64,000 nt of DNA from Tiliqua scincoides (Eukaryota > Chordata > Lepidosauria > Squamata > Scincidae): NCBI RefSeq assembly GCF_035046505.1, contig NC_089822.1:105798807-105862806 (forward strand), written 5' to 3'. Numbering within the stretch: the stretch's first letter is position 1; each line of letters begins with the position of its first letter. The position numbers were made by a program, and so were the translations under genes. Positions 22,001-31,531 of the stretch are shown here, piece by piece. The notes beneath the pieces are model-generated. The model was not told where the DNA came from and ran no database searches. It saw nothing but the letters and a program-made list of their open reading frames with translations.

Positions 22001-25000
22001 TGTACCCCATAATGGATTTTTCCTCCAGAAACTCGTCCAATCCCCTTTTAAAGGCGTCTAGGCTAGACGCCAGCACCACATCCTGTGGCAAGGAGTTCCA
22101 CAGACTGACCACGCGCTGAGTAAAGAAATATTTTCTTTTGTCTGTCCTAACCCGCCCAACACTCAATTTTAGTGGATGTCCCCTGGTTCTGGTATTATGT
22201 GAGAGTGTAAAGAGCATCTCCCTATCCACTCTGTCCATCCCCTGAATAATTTTGTATGTCTCAATCATGTCCCCCCTCAAGCGTCTCTTTTCTAGGCTGA
22301 AGAGGCCCAAACGCCGTAGCCTTTCCTCATAAGGAAGGTGCCCCAGCCCCGTAATCATCTTAGTCGCTCTCTTTTGCACCTTTTCCATTTCCACTATGTC
22401 TTTTTTGAGATGCGGCGACCAGAACTGGACACAATACTCCAGGTGTGGCCTTACCATAGATTTGTACAACGGCATTATAATACTAACCGTTTTGTTCTCA
22501 ATACCCTTCCTAATGATCCCAAGCATAGAATTGGCCTTCTTCACTGCCGCCGCACATTGGGTCGACACTTTCATCGACCTGTCCACCACCACCCCAAGAT
22601 CTCTCTCCTGATCTGTCACAGACAGCTCAGAACCCATCAGCCTATATCTAAAGTTTTGATTTTTTGCCCCAATGTGCGTGACTTTACACTTACTGACATT
22701 GAAGCGCATCTGCCATTTTGCTGCCCATTCTGCCAGTCTGGAGAGATCCTTCTGGAGCTCCTCACAATCACTTCTGGTCTTTACCACTCGGAAAAGTTTG
22801 GTGTCATCTGCAAACTTTGCCACTTCACTGCTCAACCCTGTCTCCAGGTCATTTATGAAGAGGTTGAAAAGCACCGGTCCCAGGACAGATCCTTGGGGCA
22901 CACCGCTTTTCACCTCTCTCCATTGTGAAAATTGCCCATTGACACCCACTCTCTGCTTCCTGGCCTCCAACCAGTTCTCAATCCACGAGAGGACCTGTCC
23001 TCTAATTCCCTGACTGTGGAGTTTTTTCAGTAGCCTTTGGTGAGGGACCGTGTCAAACGCCTTCTGAAAGTCCAGATATATAATGTCCACGGGTTCTCCC
23101 GCATCCACATGATGCGGGACAATAATGATATGCCTTGTTTTGCAACTATTTGACATGGAATTAGGGTAAGATCATATTTTTACTTACTCTATTCGGAGTC
23201 ATTATTTATATATGCTTAAGTTATAAATGATTGCAACCTATTTACAATTGGGTAGAATAGTTTCTAGAAGTTGAGTGAGAGTGAGTTGATGTTTGGTTCC
23301 TTCTTGCATTTTTCCTTTTCTTCCAGTGGTTAAAGTACCACAAAAGACGCTCCTGTTAGATGCTTTAGAAGAAGAGTCAGAAGTTATTTATGATTTCTGC
23401 ATGTGCAACCCCCCTTTTTTTGCCAACCAGCTGGAAGCAAAGGTATGTTGACTTTTGATAGCCTGAATTGGGCCTCTCCTACATTTATTCGGAAAAGGCT
23501 AATGTATGAATTGTGGATTTGTAATGCTTGAAGTAACTTTTGCAGTGGCTTTGGCCTTTCCTGGTGGGGATATTCCTGAAGGTGTTACATGTGTTATCAC
23601 ACCTGCTCAGGAAAACATAGAAACAAGCCTATGCATGTACTTCAAACATTAAGGATTAAAGGATCTTGACTATGAATAGTTTAATTGGGGGGGATCAAAA
23701 TAATAGCAAAAGAAGAGATGAAACAGTAATAATTCTACCTAGAATGAGCTGTGCATGTGTGTTTTATTCCAAGTAACTAGAGGTGCTAGTTTTAGGTGAG
23801 TCAGGGAGGATTACAATCTACATCTTACTGAGCACAGTGGGCTTACTTCTGAGAAAAATAAATAACACTATTTTCAAACACCTCTACAAAGTTGAAAGAA
23901 AACTTATTCCTCTACATTTTGAAAATAGATGGAATAAGTAGAGTTGATGAATGGCTAGAAAGAGGCAAGAGTAATGACCAACGGAGAAAGCGAAGAGTGG
24001 GTGGGTCAAGTGCAAAGAGGATGTATGAAGGAAATGCATTCACACATACGAAGTGGTTCACAGATAAGGTGTGTTTTGAAGGAGAAGGTAGCATTGCTCA
24101 ATATTCAGACCAGCCCCAAGATTGAAAAGCAGGAGACCTTCAAGCAATTGACGGAGATTGGGTTGGAGGAGCAAGGGTTGTGGGCATGAGATAACGGGAG
24201 ATCGGATGGTGAATGACTGTGGGGTGCTTTAAAGAAGACAAAATGTTTGCTCTGAATGTGAAAGGAGACTGGAAGTCAGTGAGAGGGCATTTTGAAGTTT
24301 GAATGATGAGAGGTGAGTGATTAGTGCAGCAGAGGCGAAGATTGAAAAGTGACAGGAATAGTGGGATGAAATCTGCAGTAGTCAAGATAGGACATGACCT
24401 GATCTTGAATCAGAGTATTAGCCAAGGGGATGGAAAATATGAATTAGGTTTTTGTTTCATTCATTTTGTGCTGTAGACAGGAGGGGACGTGTCATGATGG
24501 CAGAGTAACTGTGGAGAGCCAAGAGAGAGCTTGTGGGCTTGACACAATTATTTGCTAGCGAATACCAGTACAAGGAACAACAGTCTGCAAATTGGTTGTT
24601 TTAGTTTAACTGCAAATGGCTTTCTGTTCTAGGGAGTAAATTCTCGTAATCCCAGGAGACCACCACCCAGTTCAGTCAATACAGGAGGGATCACTGAGAT
24701 CATGGCTGAAGGAGGAGAGCTAGAATTTGTTAAAAGGATAATTCATGATAGCCTGCAGCTTAAAAAACGATTACGGTAAGATTTTGTCAAGGAGGTTTTT
24801 CTTCTTTCTTCACTGAGTTTTTTTTTCTCCTTATCCAAAACCTTGGCCTGTCTCCTGCAGATCCTACATCAGATAAAACTTTTATCAAGAGTAATTCAGC
24901 AAAGTCCAGCCAAAGTCCCATAAATTATTTCATCTCTCACGTGAGGTAGAGGTGGAGGAATAATATTGTTGATAATGTGTAGCTACAAGTGAGACTATGT

Positions 25001-28000
25001 CATCAGTGCCAGTACTGGCAGAGACATTGGACACCCTGCAGCCGAAGCAAATTGGGGTGGGATGGGGTGACAGCAGGGTGGCAGGGAGATTCAAAAAGAG
25101 AGGAGGGTGGAAGAGCAGTATGATGGACAGCTGGGAAAGAGTGAGAGATCGCAGTAGAAGAAGGTACCTGAGGGAAGAAAGGAGCTGAAGAGGGCTAGGA
25201 GTGGCAAAAGATGTAAACAGAGAGGGAACAGAGTGAAAGAAAACAAAGGAGAGCATGATGGAGTGAAAGTGGAGGAGGAGGAGAAAGGGACACTTATGGA
25301 GTTGGGGGAAGATAAGTCACAGCAATAGGGAGAGACAGAGTTGGAAGACATGAAGCCAGCAAGGCATGGAGGAGAGACATTGACAAGGCAGAGAGTTGAA
25401 TACCAAGAAGACCGGAAATAACAGGAGGGGAAGAGAAGCTGAACCACAGAGGGAAAGCCAGGAGAATGGGAAGGGGGCTGATAGATCCCAGAGAAGAGAG
25501 AGGCAGGAAGGTGGGGAGGGGAATAATTCACAGAGAAAGAGGATGATTGCTTGGGATGAATGAGGGACCAGGACTGGAGATAAACAGTAGATTGTGCCTC
25601 AGAAAAGAGGAAGGAACAGCGTGGGCTGCAAAACAAAAGTTCGAGTCAGGTGGCAGAGAGGGAGATCAGAGTCTGAAGAGATTGGGGCCAAAAGCATCCA
25701 GGAGAACAGTGGGGGAGGGTATAGTGTCAAGGGAAGACAATATTGGCATAAACCCTGCCCCCTAAGGACAAATCCTCAGAGGCAGTGGCTGGCACAGGAG
25801 GATCACCAACACCCTGGAAGACTGAACCAGGATTTGAAGTGATTTTGACAGGCTTGATTAGGCCTGCAGCAACAAGATGAAGATTCATGGGGATAAGTGT
25901 AACGTCCTGCATGTCGAGAAGAACAGCCCCACTGGATCAGGCCATAGGCCCATCTAGTCCAGCTTCCTGTATCTCACAGCGGCCCACCAAATGCCCCAGG
26001 GAGCACACCAGATAACCTGCATCCTGGTGCCCTCCCTTGCATCTGGCATTCTGATATAGCCCATTTCTAAAATCAGGAGGATGCACATACACATCATGGC
26101 TTGTAACCCGTAATGGATTTTTCCTCCAGAAACTTGTCCAATCCCCTTTTAAAGGCATCCAGGCCAGATGCCATCACCACATCCTGTGGCAAGGAGTTCC
26201 ACAGACCATCCAAACGCTGAGTAAAGAAATATTTTCTTTTGTCTGTTCTAACTCTCCCAACACGCAATTTTAATTGATGTCCCCTGGTTCTGGTGTTATG
26301 TGAGAGTGTAAAGAGCATGTCTTTATCCACTCTGTCCATCCCCTGCATAATTTTGTATGTCTCAATCATGTCCCTCCTCAGGCATCTCTTTTCTAGGCTG
26401 AAGAGGCCCAAACGCCTTAGCCTTTCCTCATAAGGAAGGTGCCCCAGCCCAATAATCATCTTAGTTGCTCTCTTTTGCACCTTTTCCATTTCCGCTGTCT
26501 TTTTTGAGATGCGTCGACCAGAACTGGACACAATACTCCAGTTGTGGCCTTACCATCAATTTGTACAACGGCATTATAATATTAGACGTTTTGTTCTCAA
26601 TACCTTTTCTAATGATCCCAAGCATAGAATTGGCCTTCTTTACTGTCGCTGCACATTGGGTCGACACTACAGTACAAAGATTCAGTATGGGATGGGGGGG
26701 AGACTGGTTAGGCATCAGCCTGTATGAAAAAGAGGTGTCCTGGTAGATCACAAACTGAACATGAGCTAGCAGCATAGTGCAGCTGAAAAAAAAGTGACTA
26801 CAACGTTGGACTGCAACAGAGGCACACAGTCCATATCACAAGGAGCAACAGCTCTACTCTATTATGCTCTAGTCCAGGGGTGCCCAAACCCCGGCCCTGG
26901 GGCCACTTGCAGCCCTCAGTGGTTCCCAATCCAGCCTGCAGGGAGACTCTAATCTCCAGTGAGGCTCTGGCCCTCCGGAGACTTGCTGGAGCCCATACTG
27001 GCCCGACATAGCTGCTCTCAGTGTGAGGGTGACTGTTCAACCGCTTGCATGAGCTGTGTGACGAGGGTTCCCTCCAGTCTTGCTTTGTGCAAGGACTTTT
27101 ATAGGCCTTGAGCTACTGCAAGACCTTCATTCATTCGTGTAAGTTCCGTCTCTAATAAATTCATTTATGTAAATTTATTCAAATTTGAAATGTAAATTAA
27201 TTCTTTTTCTTCCTGCCCCCCCCCCCAACACAGTGTCAGAGAGATGATGTGGCCCTCCTGCCAAAATGTTTGGACATCCCTGCTCTAGTCAGATACTATC
27301 AGCACCATCCGGCCTTATTGAACCCAACATTCCCTAGGCTGGGGAATGGACTGGATGAGGCAATTGCCAGCATCTAGTATCCTTTCTCCTTACAGCTTTA
27401 CCCAGGCCCCACTTCCATATTTCTCCCTGTCCAGCACTTGCTTAGTCCGTCCTCTTGAACTTCCCTGTAGTAAAGTTGCTCCTGACACACTAAAAACTTG
27501 ACGAACCTCAATTTTAAACAATCTGGTGATGTTGCCAGAGGCCACAGAGCTTAAAAATCTATAAATAGATTTAGAATCTATAGATTAAATCTATAGTAGA
27601 CTGTAACATATAAAACATAATAAATGGAATAAAAGTGTTATTTTTAACCGCACAGGTGGTACAGTTGTATGCTGGGAAAGAAGTGCACCTTGGCACCACT
27701 GAAAGAAGAACTTCGAATCCATGGAGTAAGTGTTTCTCTGAACATATCCTGCATCTGTGTATTGTTTTCAACTTGTAGGTGCACACCATTTGCATAAAAG
27801 GCATTCTTGTGATACCATTTCTGATAGCATTCTTGCCTATCTAAAGAGCTCTTTGAAAAAGAGCCCCACTAACTTCAGTAACCCTTAACCTTCATGCACA
27901 GCACACATAAGGAGCAATCTTCACAAAAATGTTACAGTTCTGATCCTAGAGAATTGGCGCATGTTTGATGAAAGAACCAACATGTCTTGTCCATTAAACT

Positions 28001-31000
28001 GTTCTTTCTGGGTTTGTCAAACCAGTAGCCAATCTGGATTTTCCTGTGACCTGTATTTGCATGTCCTTGGCCTGTTCCCCAGGATTGCAGGCCACCTTGC
28101 CATCTCAGGCAGGGGAAAGGGCCAAGTGTTGCAGCTGTGTTTTACATGAGATGGTGAATGATGGCGGGACACTTCAGTCCAACCTAAATGTGGCTGTTGT
28201 GAAAGGTCTTGAGACTTTATTTATGTGGGAGTTTTCCATGACTACTGACAGCTGTGCAGAGGGGGAAAAGGGGGCTATTTCTGCCTATTTGTGAATTGAT
28301 TGTGGTCTCTCTTGGCCATGGATCCTGCAGTTCTCTGCTGCAGAAGCCTGTGACTGGTCTACACATGAAGGAGAAAGAAGTAGTGACAGTGAGTCACACC
28401 ACTGCAGACTGTTTTATTTTGCTGAGAAGACTAAGTGGAGGTGTGAAGCAGTATCTGAAGTAGCCAAGTATCTGAAGGGATGCCACATGAAGGGAAAGAC
28501 TTGCTCTACCTGGCTTCTGAGGTCAGGACTAGAACCTGTGGATTGAAACTACAGAGATTGATAGAATTACCTAACTGTAAAAGCAGCCTGGCACTACAGT
28601 AGCCTGCCTTGTGTAGTTGTGGGCTTTCCCACATTGGAGGCTTTCATGCAGAGGCTGGGATGCTCTTGCAGTTGGCTACACTGAGCAGGGGGTTGGTTTA
28701 GATCAGTGCTTCTCAAACCTTTTAGCACCGGGACCCAGTTTTTAGAATGACAATATGTCAGGACCCACCAGAAGTGATGTCCTGGCCGGAAGTACAATAT
28801 AATATACATTGAAATGAATGGGGACCCACCTGAAATTGCGTCCCAACCCACAGTTAGAGAAACATTGGTTTAGAATGTTTATGGTCTAGAATGGTTTAGA
28901 ATTGGTTTAGAACGAAACCTCCAAGGTCCCTTTCAACTCTATTGTTCTAGGAAATGGATGTAGAGATACACTGGGGAGGAATATGTACTTCATTTCCATT
29001 AATCTAATTGCATATGACAGAATATCATTTTAATATTCCTTGCATGAAATTAACTAGTACACTAGATTTGGCCTCTTGTGTTAATTTTTTACCTATGGGT
29101 AGAGGTGTTATTTATTTTATTCAGAAGTAAGCCCATTGTGTTCAGTAACACTTTGGCTGTAATCCAATCTTAGACACCAGAAGACAAACCATTTATAGGG
29201 AGATTCTTCTGTAAGAGAGCTATTAAAAATGTGATAAAAAAGGGCAGGAGGTCTGGTCTAGAGGGTAGAGCCTCCATTTGCCTGAAGATTAACATCCACA
29301 AGGTCGCCAGTTCGAGGCCACCGGCACCGTGCGACCTTGAAGCAGCTGGCAAGCTGCAGCTGAGCTGTTCCATCTGCTCGGAGCGTGGGAGGATGGAGGC
29401 CAGAATGTTAAACCAGATCGGAGCGTAACATCTTGAATGTGGTGGTTCTTGAAAGAGAGAACCTTCTTTCAATTTGTAAAAATCCCTGCGTGGATTTAAT
29501 AAGCCTGCCTGTGTAAACCGCCTTGAATAAAGTCTTGAATAAAGACCAAGAAAGGCGGTATATAAATACTGTATATTATATTATTATTTATCTGTAGTCT
29601 GAACTGGTGTAGTTCATTTTATTGATTACCTTTATATCTCTCCTTTCTTTCACTGAATTCAAGGCACGTTCAGAGTTCCTGTTTAGGCACTGACCAGCTG
29701 CAGCACAAATCGCTATACTTTGTGCCTTCAGACCTTTTTACCACCTCACTTCCTGCTATAGGCCGCTCTCAAATTACGTGGGGGTTATGTTCTGAAAAAA
29801 TCACATGTATATCAAAAACACATAAATGAAAACATAAACATAAGAAGCAATGGGATTGGTCTGGGTTCAGGAAGCAGTTGGTGAGCACCCATGTTGGTGG
29901 CTGGCAATTATGGAGGGAGGAGATGGCTGCCAATGTCTGGAGTTTGCTGAGGGAGTTCAGCCAACCCAGTGGTGTCACAATGATGTATACCGGATATATT
30001 TCTTTGTTCAGGTTCCTAAAGTCACCTACACTGAATTCTGTCAAGGCCGTACCATGAGGTGGGCACTGGCTTGGAGCTTCTATGAAAATGTCAAAGTGCC
30101 AGTAAGTGTTGCTGTCTTTTTCCACTTGCATTATCTTTCTTGAATCAACATCCCATGTCATGCTACGACTTCTTCAGTTTTCAAAACAGCTAGTGGACAA
30201 GTTGTTGGGGAGGAATGTGTCCTTATGAAACTTGGGCCCTGATCCTGTTCAACTTTCTAATGTTGAAGTAAGCCCCTACTTAAGTGCAGGTTCGGTCACA
30301 GGAGCCAATTAATAGCATTCTGAGTTCCAATTATTCTTAACGTGTGTTTGTGTGTGTATTTTTCTTCAGTCACCTCCATCTAAGAAAAGAAAACTAGAAA
30401 AGCCTCGGAAACCAATTACATTCCTAGTGCTGGCATCCACAACCAAGGAGTTAGCTGCTAAAGCTTCGTCTATGGGAATGGATGCTGTTGAAGGGGTGGC
30501 AGTAGTTGCGGCATGGATTAAAAACATTCTTAATGATCTGAAGGTACAGTATCCATAACACAATATATTTCATGTGATGCTTCTTAAGCAAATAGCATAT
30601 GACTTCTGCTTGTTAAAAGATTTGCACTAAAGCAGGGCTTCCCAGAGTGTGGGTCACAACCCCATGTGAGGTGGGTTGCGGGTTAGGCCCTCACCCTGCT
30701 CTTGCTTTCTAATAGCTCCAAATAGGAGCCATTCCAAAAGCAAGAATGATTTACCTAGGAGCCCCCAGAGGCCTCCTCTGGGTTGCGCAAGGCCAGTGAC
30801 CCACTCTAATGGGGCTCTGCGGGCATCAGAATGGCCTGGTGGAACAGGATGGGTCGTGGCATGGGGAAATTTGGGGACCCCTGCACTAAACTCTGTGTGG
30901 TTCACTTCAATAGGTTCAGCATAAATGCATTCCCTGTGGTAAGGATGAAGTCAGCCTGTTTCTAACAGCTGTGGAGAACTCTTGGATACATTTAAGGAGA

Positions 31001-31531
31001 AAGAAAAGGGAGCGAGTAAGACAACTTCGGGAACTTCCTCGAGCACCTGTAGAATTTTTGCAAGCTACAGAAGAGGGCGAAGACAACCAGAAAAAGTTGG
31101 GTACTTCAATAGCATATGAAGGAAACACTGGTGGAACTACTGAAAGAGGATTTCTGTCAATTGGGCAGGACCTTGAATCCCCAGAAGATGATGGATTAAA
31201 CAGTGCACCTCCTCTTAAAGCAGAAAACCATGAAGAACATATTGAAACAACCAGTGTAGAGCAACCAACAGCTGTTTTGGCAAGCTCTGATGAATCCAGT
31301 AATGGAAAGGAGGAGTCTAGGGCAGTCAGTGTTGATAACCAAGCTTTTGAAACTGAGCAGAGTGCCCACACTTCCACTGAATGGTTCCTGTTCAAGTGTG
31401 TATTAATGGTGAAGAAAGAAGGGCAGGATTTCTTAATAGAAATGCACTGGGTTGAGGGACAGAACAGAGATATAATGAACCAGCTGTGTACCTATCTAAA
31501 GAACCAAATATTTCGATTGGTCACAACTTAA
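16073..31531 (+). CDS. METTL16: RNA N6-adenosine methyltransferase METTL16, complete coding region
   Basis: METTL16 uses S-adenosylmethionine to methylate a central adenosine in U6 snRNA and in MAT2A 3' UTR hairpins, linking SAM level to SAM synthetase expression. Nine coding exons in consistent phase: 16073-16200, 19887-20089, 20947-21087, 23327-23442, 24633-24775, 27656-27725, 30012-30101, 30370-30543 and 30914-31531. They total 560 residues against 562 in human. The N-terminus MALNKSMHARNRYKDK, the SAM-binding GIDIGTGASCIYPLLGA, the catalytic NPPF (about residues 185-188) and the C-terminal VCR region ending MHWVEGQNRDIMNQLC are all present. The start is the first ATG and matches the human N-terminus. 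The weakest-conserved parts are the stretch before GIDIG and the acidic linker in the last exon. All introns are GT-AG; intron 1 carries an RTE-like LINE. Confidence 0.97.
16229..16249 (+). repeat. (GT)n microsatellite
   Basis: About ten GT units, 29 bases downstream of the METTL16 exon 1 donor site. Confidence 0.9.
16251..16440 (+). repeat. Two tandem copies of a ~90-bp palindromic MITE
   Basis: Two adjacent copies of the pattern CTGCAATCCTAGCCACACTT, CCTGGGAGTAAGTCC, then TTCTGAGTAGACATGC, then ATTGGGCTC. The same short element recurs at 39331, 42660, 43096, 49895, 52903, 62827 and 63008. They are non-coding, with inverted ends, and lie in METTL16 intron 1 right after the (GT)n at 16229-16249. 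Confidence 0.7.
16510..17122 (-). repeat. Two truncated CR1/L2-type LINE 3' ends, antisense
   Basis: Two head-to-tail pieces (about 16510-16735 and 16738-17122) show the antisense 3' end: CATAAGAACAGCCCTGCTGG, GGCCCATCTAGTCCAGC, CCCACCAAATGCCCCAGGG. The second reaches into the C-terminal coding part (on the minus strand, RTDKRKYFFTQYAICLWNSL). Confidence 0.75.
17140..17690 (+). mobile_element. ~540-bp non-autonomous DNA transposon with AATCCTAACYTGTGCT termini
   Basis: The left end CCTAATCCTAACCTGTGCTT and the right end AAGCACAACTTAGGATTGCA are inverted partners. Between them lies GC-rich non-coding sequence. A sister copy lies at 36604-37122 and a partial one at 44460-44935. Overlapping open frames of 130-180 codons here are by-products of the GC content. 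Confidence 0.6.
18130..19400 (+). mobile_element. RTE-like LINE, 5' truncated, with a 420-codon open reverse-transcriptase frame
   Basis: One uninterrupted frame (18100-19362) covers the reverse-transcriptase palm and thumb (RSGVKQGCVLAPTLFGIFF, FLFADDAAITTHS with the F-A-D-D catalytic box), a C-terminal region (HLRWLGHVVRMDDGRIPKDL) and a terminal Cys/His cluster CTCSRCGRDCHSRIGLFSHT. This layout is typical of RTE-clade LINEs. The upstream endonuclease half is missing. The 3' tail (from 19356) is shared with the SINE at 53166-53203. The lack of stops suggests a fairly recent insertion in METTL16 intron 1. The exact subfamily is uncertain. Confidence 0.8.
20540..20870 (+). mobile_element. Probable Tc1/mariner- or hAT-type MITE
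   Basis: The left end ATCAATCCTTGGTATCTGTA and the right end GATATCGAGAATTGACTGTA are imperfect inverted partners, resembling Tigger-like termini. The interior has repeated CATTCTGAAG/CATTTTGAAG words. It lies in METTL16 intron 2. Confidence 0.4.
21786..23156 (-). mobile_element. CR1/L2-type LINE, 5' truncated, with a 387-codon open frame
   Basis: The minus strand has one open frame (21993-23156) running from the reverse-transcriptase YLDFQKAFDTVPHQRLL through GVPQGSVLGPVLFNLFINDL and FADDTKL to the usual C-terminus SLWNSLPQDV and EFLEEKSIMGYKP. The 3' tail ends in short tandem CATAAGAA units at 21792-21815, the simple tail of this group. The upstream endonuclease is missing. The intact frame implies a young copy. 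It lies antisense in METTL16 intron 3. A more decayed relative is at 25913-26740. Confidence 0.88.
23327..23442 (+). CDS. METTL16: METTL16 exon with catalytic NPPF motif
   Basis: Encodes VVKVPQKTLLLDAL, then YDFCMCNPPFFANQLEAK. NPPF is the catalytic tetrad of the family, and the KVPQKTLL stretch matches the loop that in human METTL16 gates the SAM pocket. The exon sits just downstream of a long, well-preserved LINE (21786-23156) whose copy lies antisense to METTL16. Confidence 0.93.
23778..23886 (+). mobile_element. Small hAT-type MITE (TAGAGGTG termini)
   Basis: It starts TAGAGGTGCTAG and ends TTCAAACACCTCTA, like the outer element at 15138. No clear target duplication remains. It lies in METTL16 intron 4. 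Confidence 0.65.
23890..24540 (+). other. Purine-rich intronic stretch upstream of METTL16 exon 5
   Basis: The plus strand is strongly biased to A and G (AATGGCTAGAAAGAGGCAAG, GAGAAAGCGAAGAGTGGGTG). It may be a decayed repeat; I do not recognise the family. It pairs with a similar tract after the exon. Confidence 0.45.
24950..25745 (+). other. Long polypurine-biased intronic tract downstream of METTL16 exon 5
   Basis: Nearly 800 bases in which the plus strand is mostly A and G, for example GAGTGAAAGTGGAGGAGGAG and GAGGCAGGAAGGTGGGGAGG. The complementary strand shows a 181-codon Ser/Leu/Pro-rich open frame that I attribute to composition, not to a gene. Confidence 0.55.
25846..26874. repeat. 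Old plus-strand CR1-type LINE split by a younger antisense CR1/L2-type LINE
   Basis: Left remnant 25846-25912 (plus strand, reads like KMKIHGDKCNVLHVEK) and right remnant 26741-26874 belong to one old CR1-type LINE. Between them, 25913-26740 is an antisense CR1/L2-type copy with the AGAACAGCCCCACTGGATCA 3' end and C-terminal coding sequence on the minus strand (26094-26531 and 26461-26775, in two frames, so frameshifted). The boundary near 26740 is approximate. Confidence 0.65.
26875..27282 (-). mobile_element. Non-autonomous hAT element (family A, copy 2), reverse orientation
   Basis: The termini are CAGGGGTGCCCAAACC and TGTTTGGACATCCCTG. The exact 8-bp duplication CTCTAGTC lies at 26867-26874 and 27283-27290. 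It sits in the right remnant of the old CR1 LINE. Confidence 0.9.
28600..28951 (+). repeat. CR1 3' end interrupted by a hAT-type MITE
   Basis: CR1-type 3' sequence (GAGGCTTTCATGCAGAGGCT, ending TCCCTTTCAACTCTATTGTT) is split by a MITE at 28704-28867. It lies in METTL16 intron 6. Confidence 0.7.
28704..28867 (+). mobile_element. hAT-type MITE (family B related) inserted in CR1
   Basis: The termini are CAGTGCTTCTCAAACC and GTTAGAGAAACATTG. The flanks GTTTAGAT and GTTTAGAA match at 7 of 8 bases. The interior has TGGGGACCCACCTGAAATTG, the antisense form of family B. Confidence 0.8.
29095..29180 (-). mobile_element. Decayed TAGAGGTG-type MITE
   Basis: GGGTAGAGGTGTTATTTATT followed by CAGAAGTAAGCCCATTGTGT matches the TAGAGGTG family in reverse. 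The right end is lost. Confidence 0.5.
29244..29590 (+). repeat. tRNA-derived SINE
   Basis: The head resembles a tRNA with an A box (TCTAGAGGGTAGAGCC) and a B box (GGTCGCCAGTTCGAGGCC). A body follows, then the tail GTAAACCGCCTTGAATAAAG, GAAAGGCGGTATATAAATAC and a TATTATATTATTATT run. This is the arrangement of common squamate SINEs. It lies in METTL16 intron 6. Confidence 0.7.
30633..30883 (+). mobile_element. hAT-type MITE in METTL16 intron 8
   Basis: The termini are CAGGGCTTCCCAGAGTG and AATTTGGGGACCCCTG, the classic hAT pattern. The flanks CACTAAAG and CACTAAAC match at 7 of 8. It nearly fills the 370-bp intron between exons 30370-30543 and 30914-31531. Confidence 0.82.
30914..31531 (+). 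CDS. METTL16: METTL16 last coding exon (VCR region and acidic linker)
   Basis: Encodes the end of the first VCR half (VSLFLTAVENSWIHLRRKKR), a long low-conservation acidic linker, and the second VCR half (WFLFKCVLMVKKEGQDF to IFRLVTT). In human METTL16 the VCR region binds the U6 internal stem-loop and stimulates activity. The basic RRKKRERVRQLRELPRAP stretch is nearly unchanged from human. The stop is TAA at 31529-31531. Confidence 0.93.
   Translation, partial: VQHKCIPCGKDEVSLFLTAVENSWIHLRRKKRERVRQLRELPRAPVEFLQATEEGEDNQKKLGTSIAYEGNTGGTTERGFLSIGQDLESPEDDGLNSAPPLKAENHEEHIETTSVEQPTAVLASSDESSNGKEESRAVSVDNQAFETEQSAHTSTEWFLFKCVLMVKKEGQDFLIEMHWVEGQNRDIMNQLCTYLKNQIFRLVTT

Noticed and set aside
22338-22928. 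196-codon plus-strand open frame
   Set aside because: Shadow of the antisense LINE reverse-transcriptase frame at 21993-23156.
25091-25636. 181-codon minus-strand open frame
   Set aside because: Ser/Leu/Pro-rich low-complexity translation of a polypurine tract inside a METTL16 intron; no homology or splice support.
29244-29320. tRNA gene
   Set aside because: A- and B-box-like words exist but no proper cloverleaf; the sequence continues into a SINE body and tail.
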